Of a DNA stretch of 64,000 nucleotides, positions 23,233 through 35,984 are shown in pieces. The notes under the pieces were generated by a model that did no database searches, was not told the origin of the DNA, and worked only from the letters and a program-made list of their open reading frames with translations. Source of the stretch: Cytospora piceicola. Lineage: Eukaryota > Ascomycota > Sordariomycetes > Diaporthales > Cytosporaceae. The translations under genes were made by a program, and so were the position numbers. The stretch spans positions 331,850 through 395,849 of the forward strand of contig JALQBC010000039.1 in assembly GCA_023375675.1 (NCBI GenBank). Reading direction: 5' to 3'. Numbering within the stretch: the stretch's first letter is position 1; each line of letters starts with the position of its first letter.

Positions 23233-25224
23233 CTAAGCCAAGAACTCCATCTCCTCCGTCCTCTCCGCAGCAAACTCGTCCTTGTACCGGTCCCAGATCG
23301 TCTGCAGCTCCTCCGTGTACAGCTCGTGCAGCCTGTCCACCTCGCTGTTGTCCGGGTTCTCGGCCTGCACCACCTTGATGGGCTTCCCCACCACGATGTT
23401 CAGCGGCCGCCGGTACGGCATCAGCCCCACGTCGTAGTTGAAGATGCCCCGCCCGTGCAGCAGCGGCACCGTGAACTTCCACGCCTTGAGGAAGTACCGC
23501 TGCGTGTTGTGCAGCCACGGGTGCTTGTGCGGGTCCAGCTGGTCGTACAGGTCGTTCTCCCCGAACGCCAGCACCGGGACCAGGTCGGCGCCCGTGCGGA
23601 TCGCCAGCTTGATGAAGCCCTTGCGCTCGTTGATGACGAGCCGCAGCGAGTGCGGTTGCGCCTCGAGTGACTCCCGCGCGCCGCCCACCACGATGGTGAC
23701 TGCGCGGCCCATGCCCTCGTTGTTTGGCCCGCCGCGGGTGAGGATGTTGCTGATGGATTCCTTGCTGACCGACAGGACACCCATGGAGAAGATGTATTCC
23801 CTGTACAGCGGCAGCTGAAAGTTGGAATCCAGGGTCAACAGACTGTTCGTGATCCCGGGAAACTTGGCGGAGAAACCCAGTGCATCGGTCGCAAAGGCAG
23901 CCCAGGCGCCGTGAGAGATGATGCCATGAGGATGGTACCCTAGGATATACTTGCGCGTTGGCAGTAGATCATGAGTCTTATGGAGCTTGGCAGGGTAGTA
24001 CTCGGCGAAGTATCTCCAGATAGGGAGTCTGCGGGCCCATTCCTTGCGCCTTCTCAGCTTGCCGTCAACGGCATCGGTTGCGAACAATATCGACACCAGG
24101 TAGATGATGACTGTTATGCCAGTGGTCAGCGACAGAATCCCCAGGAGCGGAACTCAGCTCGACAAAGACTTACTGATAGGCCAAAACAGTGGTATGGCAC
24201 AGAAAGAGAAGAATACAGACAGTGTGAAGCCCATGCACAAGGAATGGAATAGGACAGCCAGGGTCTGCAGCCGCCGCTTGACCGGCACCTTGAGCGGCGC
24301 CCACCGCATGCCCGCAATCTCTGTAGCCTCCTCCATTTCTTGCTTCCGCTCTTCCTCCTCGGGGTCCTCTACATCCGATGCTATCTCAGGGTAATCATCA
24401 AAGCCGTCGAGCTGAGCAGATGATTTCTCCTGCTGGGCAGTGTTCTTCTCGCCCTTTACCTCGGCCTTGGGCTGTACAACTTTGCGCTTCTGGACGTGAC
24501 CATTGGACTTTGTGTCCGTAGGCTTTTCCTTGACTGCTTCTGCGAAGGTCAACCCGCCGGCTGGAGTTGGTTTGGAGTCCTTCTCTTGCCCATTTGTATT
24601 TCCGTTTGATTTCTCTGTAGTCGATTCATTATCGGAGTCTTCCTCCCTCTCGTCCGCAGACCCATCAGCATCTCTCTCCTCGACCTCGGCAGGGTCCTCC
24701 TTGACAGCTTCAGCGTACGAGATGGGCTGCGGGGCCATCTGGTCGTCTTCGTTTTTGTAATTGGTCGGCAGCGTAGCTAGAACATTGGTGTCAACAACTT
24801 CCAAGATCCTCGTCCAAGCCTGGGCACCGCCCTCGTCAACGTCTCGAGTAGCTCCTCCGCCCGTGCAGTCATCGATGAACTTGCTCAGCACAGCCCCGGC
24901 AGTATTAGTAGTCGACCCCCTCGATGTCCTCTTCCTTCCGGCCAGGAGCAAGGTCAGCGGAGAGCCTAGGGGAGAGAACGTCGCTGCCATGGGACTTGGG
25001 CAGGCGTTCTCTTTTCCTGGCGTGGCTGCTCCCCGTTTACCTCGTCCTGCTGTCGCCGGAGAGTAGAAAGATGGGTGCGTGGGAGGACTGCTGCTGGTGA
25101 TGTTGTGGCCGTCGTACATCTCGAGCTGGAGGTCTGACGCTGACGCTGACGCTGACGCTGGTGCTGGCGGCGTGATGGGGATGGATGTGATGGTCTCACC
25201 TGCACTGCCGTTGGCGGGTGCCAT
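23233..25224 (-). CDS. Diacylglycerol O-acyltransferase type 2 (DGAT2/Dga1-like)
   Basis: Exons 25224..24174 and 24110..23233 (minus) give 642 residues. The 63-nt intron has GTAAGT, a CTGAC branch and AACAG, and splices within an Ile codon. The enzyme makes triacylglycerol from diacylglycerol and acyl-CoA at the ER and lipid droplets. The hydrophobic hairpin is at about residues 318-362, the family signature YHPHG at 408-412, then FGENDLYDQ and the C-terminal block GRGIFNYDVGLMPYRRP with VVGKPI. Typical family members have about 330-500 residues. Here the catalytic part is preceded by some 305 residues of low-complexity, acidic sequence containing two similar motifs, SYAEAVKED (169-177) and TFAEAVKEK (226-234). 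The long ORF favours the upstream start, but an internal ATG at residue 306 would give a protein of standard size. Confidence 0.92.
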
Positions 25225-26555
25225 TGTGGCTGCCCTCTTTCAACTGCTCGAATAACGCCGAGCCAAGCGTGACTTGACAATAGCAGTTCCGAGATGTCCG
25301 CGTGCCTAGCTGGTTGGGGAATCAACCCAGAAGTGGTGGTGGGACAAGTCGAAACGTCGTTGTGATGCAACGCGACGGGCAGCAGCTTAAGCTACCTACC
25401 TAAGAGTACTTAGGTACAAGTATGGTATGGTTGGTACCTGAGCAATGAGAAGTCGATTGCTCTTAGCTTCCTTGACTAAGTGGTTAGCTGGATGTGATAT
25501 AGCCTTTTTGACAATCCGGGTTGAGAAGGAGCAAGCACGTTTGATACAGTCAGCTCTAGGAGGATAATAATCATCAGGAGAGTTCGGGGGTAGAGAAAAG
25601 TCCGGAAGCAACAGCTGTGGCAGGACCTCCGAGGCTATTATCTGGCGTGCAGCCCATGACGTTTGTGGGAGGAATTGAGGCACTGCTGTGTGGGTCCGGT
25701 CGGCATACCGGCCTGGTCGGTCTCGCCTCTGAGACGTCCTCAAAACATGCAGACATGGGTCAACATTCCCTGGGACTCCACTATCACATGCCATTGGGTG
25801 CTGAAAACAAGTATGTACAGTACATACTTTGACAGTTCAGGTACCATGATTTTGTGACGAGGGAGAGGAACGGCACTGACAAACAAAAAAGGTGCAATTA
25901 TCATGGGCCCCGTAGAAATGGAGTAGAATCGATCCGCTCAGTTGGCAGATCAAATGAAATTAATTCGCTTTCAAAGCTTGAAAGAGCTTTCCTCTAGTCC
26001 CCAGCCACCAAGAGGAAGGCCGATGGATAGATAGATATCGAAGATTATATATACAGTGGTACACGGCGTGTAACTTCTTCCCTCTCACCATGTCTCTGAT
26101 ATCTCAAACACACACCCCGGAGATTTTTGTACAAGTATACCACAGAGCTCGAATGTCCCCACAGAGATTTCGCCTCAAAAGAAAAGGTCCCCGCGAGGAA
26201 CCGGGAGCAGAGTAGAGCAAAGTTACTCTGTCCACCGTCCCCCCCCCCCCCCCAAAAAAAAGAATAAGAAGCGAAGTCGAAGGGGGCAAAAAGAAGAAAA
26301 AAAGGCAGGCCCCGCTATGCCCTGTTGGTTGGCGTACCACCAAACGTGGCCTAGGTAGCCGAATGCAAATGCCAAAATAGCAGAATAATTCGTATTGCTC
26401 GTAAGTAAGCATGTGCCAATGCCCTCCCAGGTAAAAGTGGACGAACAGCGCCCAACCGAGGGGGCCAAAAAATGAAATATGGTCATCATCATGAGAAAGA
26501 TGCTTTTCGGTATCCGGAAGATAGAACACAGGAGACAAAAGGAATAGGGGAAATG
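25225..26555. other. Gene-free interval; C/A homopolymer tract
   Basis: No supported gene. A run of C followed by a run of A lies at about 26239-26261. The right part presumably holds the 3' UTR of the Sel1-repeat gene, and the left part the promoter of the DGAT2 gene. Confidence 0.5.
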
Positions 26556-28858
26556 TTATGATGGGGCGGTGGTGGTGGTGTTGGATCGACCCTTGCCGAA
26601 GAATCGTGACTTTGACTTTGACCGAGCCTTGGTGCTCCTTGCGTCGTCGTCGTCGTCGTCTTCATCGTATTTGGGCTTGTGGATCCTATACGCAGATAGG
26701 TTAGCATCAGGGCAGATTGATACGAAAAGTCCGTGGATACTTACCAGCTGTTGCCAACCATGTTCATACCCTTTGCCTCAGCCTGGCGGTAGAACTTAGC
26801 CGCCTTCTTCAGGTTCTTCTTGCAGCCAATTCCCTTGGCGTAACAGAAGCCGGCCTCGGCAAGAGCATCAACATCGCCCCAGCCTGGAATTGTATTAGTC
26901 AATTGTACTCAAATATGTTGAAAGGAAAGACGCGACTCACTTCCGGCGATCTCGAAGCATCGCAGGGCAAGGGCTTTATCCTGCTCTATCCCCCACCCGT
27001 TCATGTGGCTCACACCAAGCTCGTAGATGCTCAAAGCCAGCTGCGCTTTACGCGTCTTGCGCTGTGTCACATCTACGTGCTGGCCTTCCTTCACGTGGCT
27101 CTCATCCTCCGCAATCTCAACGCCGGCGCACTCGGCGGCCTTCCGCAACCATGACACAGCCTCAGGCTGGTTGGGCCGCATGCCCCAGCCGTGCCGGCAT
27201 GCTAGTGCATAGAGAAGCATGCCCGTAGGGTGGCCCTGCTTCGCGGCATATCGAAGATGATAGGTCGACTCGTTCACTTTTCCCTCTTCGTGCAGGGCAA
27301 CGGCTTTGCTGACATGCTCATCGGCGGGTGTTTCAGCCATCGTAGCTGCCACCGAGTGTTGAGAACGAGCCTTGATGGTGCTCGCGTCACTGGTTGTTGC
27401 TGTCGCCGTTGATGGCCTGGTCTGACTCCGTCCACGTTGTGGTCCATCCTCGAAAGCCCGCCCCCGTTGTGGTCCATCCTCGGAAGCCCGCCCGTCACTT
27501 GTCGATGGTCGACTATTGTTGGGCGACGGTTGCGTTGTGGGACGCGGTACTTCCAAGCTGGTTTCCCCCGATCGCCTCTGCAAGTCTCTACTCCCCCGGC
27601 TTGATGGCCTCGTAGGTGGGGATGGTGGCGCTTGGCCGCCATAAGGAATCGGTTGAACATTGCTTGGAGGCACCACCGACTGCTCCCACTGGAGGGTTGC
27701 CGGGCCCGGAACTCCTCGCTCCTTTGAATTAGCACGCTGTAACAGCTTCCCTCGAGGCAAGGTGTACTTGGAGTAGATATATGACTGTGTTCCTGATGGG
27801 TCTTCCGGCATATCAGGGAAGCTCTCGCTATTCAAACTGACCGGTGTATGGGCCGCGTCGTCTGTTGGTAAGAAGGATGAGTGACTGTCCGACGATGGTT
27901 GTCTTGTTGGCGGTTCCATACGTGCTGGTGTTTCCAGGCCCGGCGTACCTGCTCGGCTCATAGGTCTCGAGAAGTTGAAAGCCGGCTTGGGAATCTCAGA
28001 CATGTTGGAGCTTACTGATGGCGATCGTTGGTGAGGAGGCGAAAATACACTGGCACTGCTCGAGGAAAGCTTCCGGGACCGGGTAGAGTGGAAAGAGGAG
28101 CCCATAACATCATCCTCGGGGCCTTCCAGTGGCTGTGACTGGATGCTCGATGTCCTCTTAGGAAAGGTGGCCATGGGAGGGGCGAGGGACTCGTGCGATG
28201 TTCTGTGCTCGAGTCTGCGAGGTGAAGACAAGGCTTTGTTCGTAGCCGTCGGGGGCTCTGCGAGAAGCTCCTGTTGATGAACGGATCCCGCATCGTCAGC
28301 CAGCCTGGCATCGATGCTGGCGCTATCAAACGACGACGGCGAATTTTCTCGCCTCCCTCCGAAGTAGCTGCTCCTGTTATCTGTGCCCTCTGCTCCTCGA
28401 CCTCGAAATTGTTCGATGGAGTTCGGCGTGGGCATGGGAAATGAAGTGTCTGGAGTCGGTGGTATCTGGCTCATGCGTGGGTGCAACGACTTAGGTCGTT
28501 CGGGAGACTCCTCCAATTCTGGCCTCATTGCAGGTCCAGCCGAGTGTTGCTGGGTTGTGTCTCCAGCATCGGAGCCAGATTCTAGTGACATGGACCGGAA
28601 ATAGTCAGATCTTCCTTGTACTACGAGAGGGCTCTCGGTTGTCAGTGGCGGCAAGCGGCTCATTCGCCTACCAGCCCTGGCACTCTCCTCCAACTGCTTG
28701 GCCAGCAGCCGGCTCTGTAGTGCGAAGGCATCGAGGGGCGAGAGCTCGGGTGGGTGCTCCCCAGCGATGTGTAGGCGTGGTGATCTCAAGGGGCGCGAGA
28801 TGGAGGCTTGCGACTCGGAGCGCACATCGATAAAGCCGGGTCGGGTAGGAGTCGTCAT
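26556..28858 (-). CDS. Sel1-repeat protein, Dsf2/Nif1-like
   Basis: Exons 28858..26941, 26883..26745 and 26685..26556 (minus) give 728 residues. Introns of 57 and 59 nt have GTGAGT...TTCCAG and GTAAGT...TATAG, and both joins keep frame. The N-terminal 540 residues are Ser/Pro-rich and disordered. At least three Sel1 repeats follow: AKQGHPTGMLLYALACRHGWG (about 545), IYELGVSHMNGWGIEQD (about 610) and LAEAGFCYAKGIGCKKN (about 645). The tail is six Asp residues and a basic stretch. The architecture matches fungal proteins annotated as Dsf2 or mitosis inhibitor Nif1, also related to chitin-synthase activators; scaffolding in cell-cycle or polarity control is inference. Residues near 460-480 hold a direct repeat, EDGPQRGR twice. 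Which paralogue group it belongs to is uncertain. Confidence 0.85.
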
Positions 28859-31800
28859 GTTGGACTGCTCAGTTCATCGACCTTGGATCCACCTCAAATC
28901 TCCAGCAGAACGCGAAGCGCTGCGTTGCTCTCAGGAACCGTAGGTGAATACTAATGACGTGGGGAAATGACGTTTGCCTTTCGAGGAATGCGCAAGGGGC
29001 GTTGTGTCGGGTGTGGCGCGGGCTTGTCTCTGAAAAGGGGAAGATTCCTCGAAGTCGAAAAGAGAAGAAGAGGATGGCCTGCTTCTGGGAAAGAATGCGA
29101 TGACGAGGGTACCCTATGTCAATCAGAGACGACTATGCATCACCAGGTGGACGTTGACAAAAGGCAGACTGGGTTTGTAGGCTGTCAGGGTCGGTCGATC
29201 GATTGGGCGGAGCTTTGAATGATGTACACAACCCCTGAAGGCGGTATAGAGACAGACGGACAGACAGACAGACAGACAGACGGAAGAATGCCCAGGAACG
29301 ATGCTGCGTCTCCAGAAAGAAGGATGAATTCGTCACTCGAACTAGAATAATCGGAATTCAACACCAGAATCTACCCGGCGATCGAAAACGGCCCCGTGGA
29401 ACGACTGAGAGTGAACAGCTTCGGGTCGGTATTCGGATGTGTCTCGTGGTTGGCCCCTTTTCAGGCGGATTCCTGCTTGGACCTTGAATCGAATACAGCG
29501 CGCGGATTGGCCTTGTCAGGATACCTCAAAGCTGGTTGCATCCGTGATTCGAAAGGAAGGTTGGGAAGGCCTTGGAAAACACAACCTTGAGTCCTCTGAG
29601 AGAAGAAGGGAATGTAAAGATTGGCGGGAAGTGAAGGAGGAACGAGCGCTACCAAAGATTCGTCCGAGCGGAAAGTCGAGACTGAGAAATGAACGAGCAC
29701 CTCTTTTTTTCTTTCTTGTTTGGAGTTTGAGTTACTTGAGCGATAACACCACCTCAACCCCAACGAAGTCAAAAACCCGTCAAGTCACCTTCAGACCATG
29801 AGAGGGACAAGTGACCAAAATACCAAAGACCAAAGGGATTCAGTTGTTGCCCGACAAGATGTACCCAGGGAAGGACGGCAAAAGACGCCTACCAGAAAAC
29901 GAAAAGGATTGGGTGGTTGTGAGATAGCAAAAAAGAAGCGGGAGATAGAAGGCAGAAAGGAACATCAATTGGCATTTGGCATCTGGCACTTGACAGAGCA
30001 TAAGGGACTGGAAGAAGCGAGACTGGAGACTGAGGACTGCGGACTGAGGGCCGAGACCTTCCAATACTACACTACAGTATTCCGTGTCCAGTACCAGTAC
30101 AAGCACAGGCAGCATGGTACCTCCCTAGAGAGAGATGTTCAGGTACAGCGGAAGCTACCCAGGTACAAGGGCAACACCGCTGAATGGGGCACCTGGACAG
30201 GGATAGCAAGCGTGCTAAAGGTATAATTGGAACAGGCCTCCACAGCGCTAATGGCAGAAGCATGGATCATAGCTGGGTCGACAGGGCGGAGAACCCCTTT
30301 TGTTTCCTTTTCCATGATGGCAGCTGGCAGGATGGACACCTTCAAACGACTTCATCATCAACCCAGAGCTTTGTCCACAAGAGACATCGTGGCCACAACT
30401 ATGGCTTGTATTGATGGACAACAGGAGGTCTATAGCAAAACCAGATATCGTCCGAAATCCTGCCTGCAGGCCACCAGGTCTCCAGATCGTGGCCGTTTCA
30501 AAAGATCCAGGCGTCCATATCGCATAACCCGCCGCCGGTGTCATAGTGCCACCGTCACAAAGCCCATTCGAGGAACACAACGCTACACACACATCCGTAC
30601 ACAAACTACAGACTAATATCATCACGCGTAATGATGAAATCTTGGATGTCTCGACGAAGAGTCCCGCTGGCTGATGCTCCTTTACTAGTAGTTACTTACT
30701 TACTTAATTATTAAGTATGTAGTCAGTCATCTTGACCGAACTGCGATACGAGCTCCTTTCTCTCATCTGCTGCAACAATGAAGGTTCTTCCCGGCTGCCT
30801 AGCTGCTCCAATCGGTGCACTGCCGGTCACCAAGCTCGGGGCAGATCGCCAGATGCATCTTGAACTTCCTAGCTTCCATGCTTCCATGCTTCCAGAACAT
30901 GCAGGTTCCTGCTGCAACGCGTGGACATGTCACTAGTGCCGCAGACCCAAGTGCTGTGATACGAGGTTATCAGGTTATCAGGTTATCAGGCCATCAGGGC
31001 TGCATGCATCCAGGGCTCGTACCTGCAAGTTGTGGGACTTTTGGGATCCCAAATCGCGATCGCTCTTTAAGCAGCTCTTTTAACTCTCGATCTGTCAGTC
31101 TGTCAGTCTGTCAGTGTGTGTGCCTACCGTTACATAGGCCAGACCAGACCATGGGACCAAGAGGCTCCAATTACCAGCGATCCCCAAGCTCAATAAAGTC
31201 GACATATCCATCTTTAGGCGTGAAGATGCCGAAGCAACCAAGATTTCAACGTGGCATCCCGGCTCATCCCCCCCGCCATGCTTACGTCCTAAAAAAAAAA
31301 ACAGACAGAGAGGGAAAAAAAATAAACGGCTGTCAACTCTTAGCATCGGCCCCATCCCGAGGTCATTTCGATGTACCCTTTACAAAAAGGACGGTCCAAT
31401 CACCGTCACGGAGAACAAAGCAGCTCATCATTTTATCCTGCCAGGAAGATGACGATCCCTTCATTGGATGCCCGAGGGTCTCTCCATTGCCCAGAGATGA
31501 CGGACATGAGAGAGCAGATCACCCAAGGTCGAAGGTCGAAGGGGGAGAAAAAGACGCGTCGTCTGTTCAATCTGCCCTAATGAGATGATCTCCCGGTGTC
31601 CAAAATCCTAAATCGTGGAGAACACCCCTGTTTGGGACTATCACCAACGCGGAAATTAGACTTAAAATGAGGCTATTCCCAACATAGAAGCTTCAGGACT
31701 CATCACGTAACCAGGCTAATGTGGCACACAGGCGAGTCCGGCATTGACTTATGCAGCACATTGATTCGCGAATTTGTAGTGACCGGGATGACAGCTACAA

Positions 31801-32557
31801 ATCTCTTCTGTGTTATTTTTCAGGTCGGCATCGAGCACCGGGGCATCCGTCGACATTGATTCCCAGCCTCGCCGACGAGGAGTGTGCGCTAGCATCCAGT
31901 GGGGGCGCCGTCCACCCGCCATAGCTCGAGAACAAAGCACTTGTTACTGCTTGTGACAAGTCATCAGGAAGTCTGCGGACGAGAGTCTTATCCTACTGTC
32001 TCGTTTGCCACGTCTTAGCGGACAGGTGGGCAAGCCTACTTTCTATCCGGCACGCCTTATTTCCTTTTCAATTTATGTCACAACTTGGGCCCCATTTGCC
32101 TCCTTCCCCGGGCCCTTCTCGTCGTATTCGTGGGTCGACGTTTTCACCGAATCGCGTCAGAGGTTGAAGGATCTGTATCTAAGTCCAAGATTTGCCTCTG
32201 ACAAATCTCAAATCTTCACATGCCGGGGGCGAGGGAACACTGGGCACACAGCGTCACAGGCGCTGTGAGACACCACCCACTGCGGTCGTCTCTAAACTCA
32301 GCTGTCGTGGTCAGGGACACAACATGGACACATGGCCAGGGCGCCATCACATTGGACACCGGAGCAAAAAATGGGAATTGTCACACATGGCTCTCTGCTT
32401 GCCCCTATTGGTCTGTGAGAAATCTGGAATATTTTCCCCTACTACCTAGCCTTAACGCCACATGCCGATGCAAAGCAAGAAAACAAAAAGTGAGATATCG
32501 GGACCAGAGCCATCCTTCAAATCTCTCGGCCTGTCTGCGGCCCTTATTCGGTGACAT
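28859..32557. other. Long gene-free interval
   Basis: About 3.7 kb without a supported gene. It includes the presumed promoter and leader of the Sel1-repeat gene on the left, a GACA microsatellite (about 29255-29281), an 8-bp repeat GGTTATCA (about 30964-30990) and short A runs near 31290-31330. Open frames such as 30815..31588 (+) lack domain similarity. Confidence 0.5.
29255..29281. repeat. GACA tetranucleotide microsatellite
   Basis: GACA is repeated about six times within the interval upstream of the Sel1-repeat gene. Confidence 0.85.
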
Positions 32558-34034
32558 TTATAGATCCTTAGTCCTCAGCTTCTTCAGCCTCGTCGCGCCC
32601 TCGAACATAAACCTGTCTACCGCAGCCGCGACCGTCAGGGTACCGCCGAGAATGGCGCACAGCCCGGTGAGGAACCCGGCAAATGTCTTGGCTGGCTCTT
32701 CACGGTTGATAACCTTCATAGGGGAAATATCCTGTGAAGAACCTTGTCAGCCACGGAGCCGGAAAAGAGATCGATGGGGGGGGGGGGTTCATGTCAAGTG
32801 ACTTACGTAAGAAAAGAACACGCCCGGAATACCACCCCTGGAGTGCTCGCGCTCTGCGTGACCCTCGGCGGCGTCGTTCCCGCCAGACAAGCTGCGCTTG
32901 TGGCTCGTGACGGAGTACTGGTGCGTCTCGATGCTACCATCTGTGTTCTGGCCAAACTGGCCCAGCGCGGCGCTTCCATCGGCAACCATGTCGCGGTACT
33001 TCTTCTCCCAGCCCAGAGGCAGGTAGGACGTAGGGACGATCTTGACAAAGTACATGAAGTTGTAGTTGGGGTCCTCGGTGGGCTGCGCGAGGCCGTCGAG
33101 GGGGTTGAGGTCGTGGCTCGCCCAGGACGAGGAGGTGGCACTCAGCTTCTTGGCGATGGCCTCGGGCAGCTGGGGCCCGAAGCGCAGGGCGTGGATGGTG
33201 TGCGAGAAGGAGTGGCCGCCGGCGACGGGGGTGTCCCAGTAGTTCTTGAGGTCGTGGACGTGCATGTTGCCGTTGCTGAAGCTGCGGCCCGGGGCGATGT
33301 GGAAGTTGCCGACGACCTTGTTGACGCGCAGGCTGCCCTCGATGCGGCAGCCCTCGTGGCGCTGCTCGTCCAGCTTCTCGGCGTAGTGCTCCCTCTCGCA
33401 CTGCTCGACGTTCTCGCCGCGGCCGAAGGCCCACGACTTCTGCGCGTACGCCTCGCGCACCTCGTCGCACGTGTTGCAGCACCCGGGCTTGGTGGCGCCC
33501 TCGGGGGAGCCCGCGCCGTAGCAGTCGCCGCAGTACTCCGGGTCCAGGTGCTTGGCCGTCTCGTCGTCGTTGTGCAGCGACAGCGCCTTCATGTCGATGA
33601 CGCCGCCGCCCTCGGACTCGGGCCTGAGGCGCACCTTGGACACGCCGTGCTGCACGCCGTGCTGCTGCTCGCCCGAGACGTCCATGACGTCGAGGGTCAG
33701 GAGCTCGCAGGGGATTCGGGGGAAGGTGACGTTCAGGTGGATCTCCATCCGCTCGCCTAGTTGGTTATAAGTGATGGCTACGGTCAGCGTTTCCGGAGGA
33801 CAGTAAGGTGGGAGCGTAGTGATCCGTGCGCAACGACATACCTCTTCCCTTGTCGACGATGAGCTCTGGGTGTATTACTGTCCGCCTGTAGTCTGCCCAC
33901 TCGCCCCACGCCAGGTAGAGCACGACCAGCAGGGAGAAAATGGTGACGATACCACCAGAGGTAGTTCGGATGCGCGCATCTTCGACCGTTTTTGTAAAGG
34001 CATCAAGCCTTGTGAACCGCGATTTGGGTGCCAT
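32558..34034 (-). CDS. ERV46: ER-Golgi COPII vesicle protein Erv46 (ERGIC3 family)
   Basis: Exons 34034..33842, 33756..32807 and 32731..32558 (minus) give 438 residues. Introns are 85 nt (GTATGT...ACTAG) and 75 nt (GTAAGT...TTCACAG). The protein is a cargo receptor cycling between ER and Golgi, partner of Erv41, and retrieves proteins to the ER. It has a short cytosolic N terminus (FTRLDAFTKTVEDARIRT), one membrane segment at about residues 27-46 and the conserved IVDKGRGERMEIHLNVTFPR block. The lumenal part holds a Cys-rich loop (CGDC...CCNTC, about 140-163), LPEAIAKKL and SYLPLGWEKKY. A second membrane segment follows at about 398-418. Length fits the family (yeast about 415). The second intron contains a run of 12 G. 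The large plus-strand frame over this gene is its antisense shadow. Confidence 0.95.
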
Positions 34035-35123
34035 TTTTAATAGCAACTTTGGAGGTAGCACAGAAAGCCCGGCAGCTGCAGTGTCATAAGCTCACTGCTC
34101 TCAAGGTAGGAGGTAGCTCGATGCGCCGATGTAGTTCAGATACGGAAAAAGAGCGGCAGGGAAGATCAATTCTTCATATAAAGAGGAGCATATAAAGAGG
34201 AGCTAATGGTGTTTGACCATAGAGCGACAGCCAGCTCAGTGGACGTCGAAGCAATGGTCACAAATCAAAGAATGGAAGCGGAATGGGGTTGTGATTGTTG
34301 GACGAGGCTGATTAGTAGCCGTGCTCTCTCTCGTCTCAAACATGCACGTAAAGGCCACCTCACAAGAAAGATTCCCCGTGTTGCGCGGCTCCGGGGGGCT
34401 GAGTGGGCGTCTTCCCGCACTATGGCGCCCCAATCAGGAGCTTGAATTGATTTTAGAGGCCCACTGGCGCCCACTGAGGCCCTGCGGCTCAAGCTCAAGC
34501 GGCCCGGCGACGCTTGGACCAGCCTCGGTACGTCCCTCTCCAGGGTTCCTCCTCCTCTTCTTACTGCAGTCACCAGGTTCCGTTATGATCAACCTACGGA
34601 GTACATTCCGCGCACCTACAAACAACAAACAACCTGGAACTGAACGCACATTTTGCCTTCGCTTGCCTTCTATTGTAGAAGTATGCGTAAGGAGTGAGAG
34701 TTCCTATCGTGGCAAACAAAGCCTAGGTAATAACTACTCTGATATGTAGTAGCCTGCACAACCTTGCAAGTGTTGACTGATATAAAGGTATAGCCCTCAG
34801 TATATCCAATACTCTTGCCCTCGGAAGAATTCACATATCTTCTCAAACATGCTGCTTACGTGAGCTATGTTATCAAGTCTGAGCCTGATACCGGCAGTTA
34901 CAGACACATGGAGATGACTCACTCACCGAGTACAACTTTCACGTATACATACTAAGTACGGTAGATATAAGAACTTCCAGAATAGAATATCATAGCAAAT
35001 ATCCTTACAGGCCTCAACCTTGGACTCAAGTACCAACAGACTCTCATATACATCCCCCAACCCAGTCCTCCATTGTCCCAGTCCACCAGTCTCCTCCAGG
35101 GCTAGTCTCGCCCTTCAACCAAG
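34035..35123. other. Divergent promoter region, no gene
   Basis: Lies between Erv46 (minus) and the GNAT gene (plus), so it should hold both promoters. A 14-bp unit (ATATAAAGAGGAGC) occurs twice in tandem at about 34176-34203. No coding region supported. Confidence 0.5.
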
Positions 35124-35762
35124 ATGTCCTCCACCACCACCGCCCCTTCACCACCATCCCCTCCCAGCAACCCCCCAGTCCTCCTCGCCCTCTCCAAGGT
35201 GACAATCCGGCCCTTCATCCCCACCGACGCCCCGTCCGCCGCCCACCACGGCAACGACCCGGAGATAGCCAAGCAGATGCGCGACACGTTCCCGCACCCC
35301 TACCTCCTCCACCACGCAGAGCACTTCATCGCCAACCTCGCCTCGCAGACCTCCACCCCCCCGGCCCTGCGCCCGGGCGGGGTCCTCCTGCACTACGCCA
35401 TCTGCCTCCCCGGCGGCGGGCCCAACATCGGCAGCATCGGGCTCAAGCCGCTCGGCGACGTCGAGGCCCGGACCGTGGAGCTCGGGTACTGGGTCGGGCG
35501 GGAGCACTGGGGCAGGGGGTACGCGACCGAGGCCGTGAGGGGGTTCTCGAGGTGGGCGTTCGAGACGTTCCCGGAGGTCCTGAGGCTGGAGGCCAAGGTC
35601 CACGAGGGCAACGGGGGCAGCGAGGCGGTGCTCCGGAAGGCTGGGTTTCAGAAGGAGGGTGTGAGGAGGAAGTCTATCTGGAAGAACGGCAAGGCGCTGG
35701 ATTTGGCGCTCTTCGGAATGCTGAGGGAAGAATGCCCCGGTCTGGAACGGAAAGGGGAATAG
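35124..35762 (+). CDS. GNAT-family N-acetyltransferase (RimJ-like)
   Basis: A single exon of 212 residues. After a Ser/Pro-rich start, the RimJ/Acetyltransf_3 fold is visible: LSKVTIRPFIPTDAP, then IGSIGLKPL, ELGYWVGREHWGRGYATEAVRGF and LRKAGFQKEGVRRKSIWKNGK. WGRGYATEA is motif A, where the acetyl-CoA pyrophosphate binds (pattern x-x-G-x-G/A). Such proteins acetylate small molecules or N-terminal amino groups using acetyl-CoA; the substrate is unknown. It is convergent with the trehalase gene, with 222 bases between them. ATG 35124 (context ACCAAGATG) is the only sensible start. Confidence 0.88.
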   Translation: MSSTTTAPSPPSPPSNPPVLLALSKVTIRPFIPTDAPSAAHHGNDPEIAKQMRDTFPHPYLLHHAEHFIANLASQTSTPPALRPGGVLLHYAICLPGGGPNIGSIGLKPLGDVEARTVELGYWVGREHWGRGYATEAVRGFSRWAFETFPEVLRLEAKVHEGNGGSEAVLRKAGFQKEGVRRKSIWKNGKALDLALFGMLREECPGLERKGE

Positions 35763-35984
35763 GCTCTTGTGACGCATTGTTCATCATGGCGTAAGTCCCC
35801 AGAAAGAGATATTCCGGAAGGGTACGAGAACACAGACCCAACGGCGGCAGCGTAAGTTTCGCTCACTTAGTCGAACTAAGGCCTCTTGATGCATGCATAC
35901 ATCATCAAAGTACATAATAGGACTGCTTCTGCGTCGCTCTATCTGCTATGAAACGGATGCATATATGTTTCTACGGCCCGGAAG

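Noticed and set aside
32744..33760. Large plus-strand open frame (338 codons) over the Erv46 gene
   Set aside because: It is the antisense shadow of the GC-rich Erv46 exon; the minus-strand product is clearly conserved.
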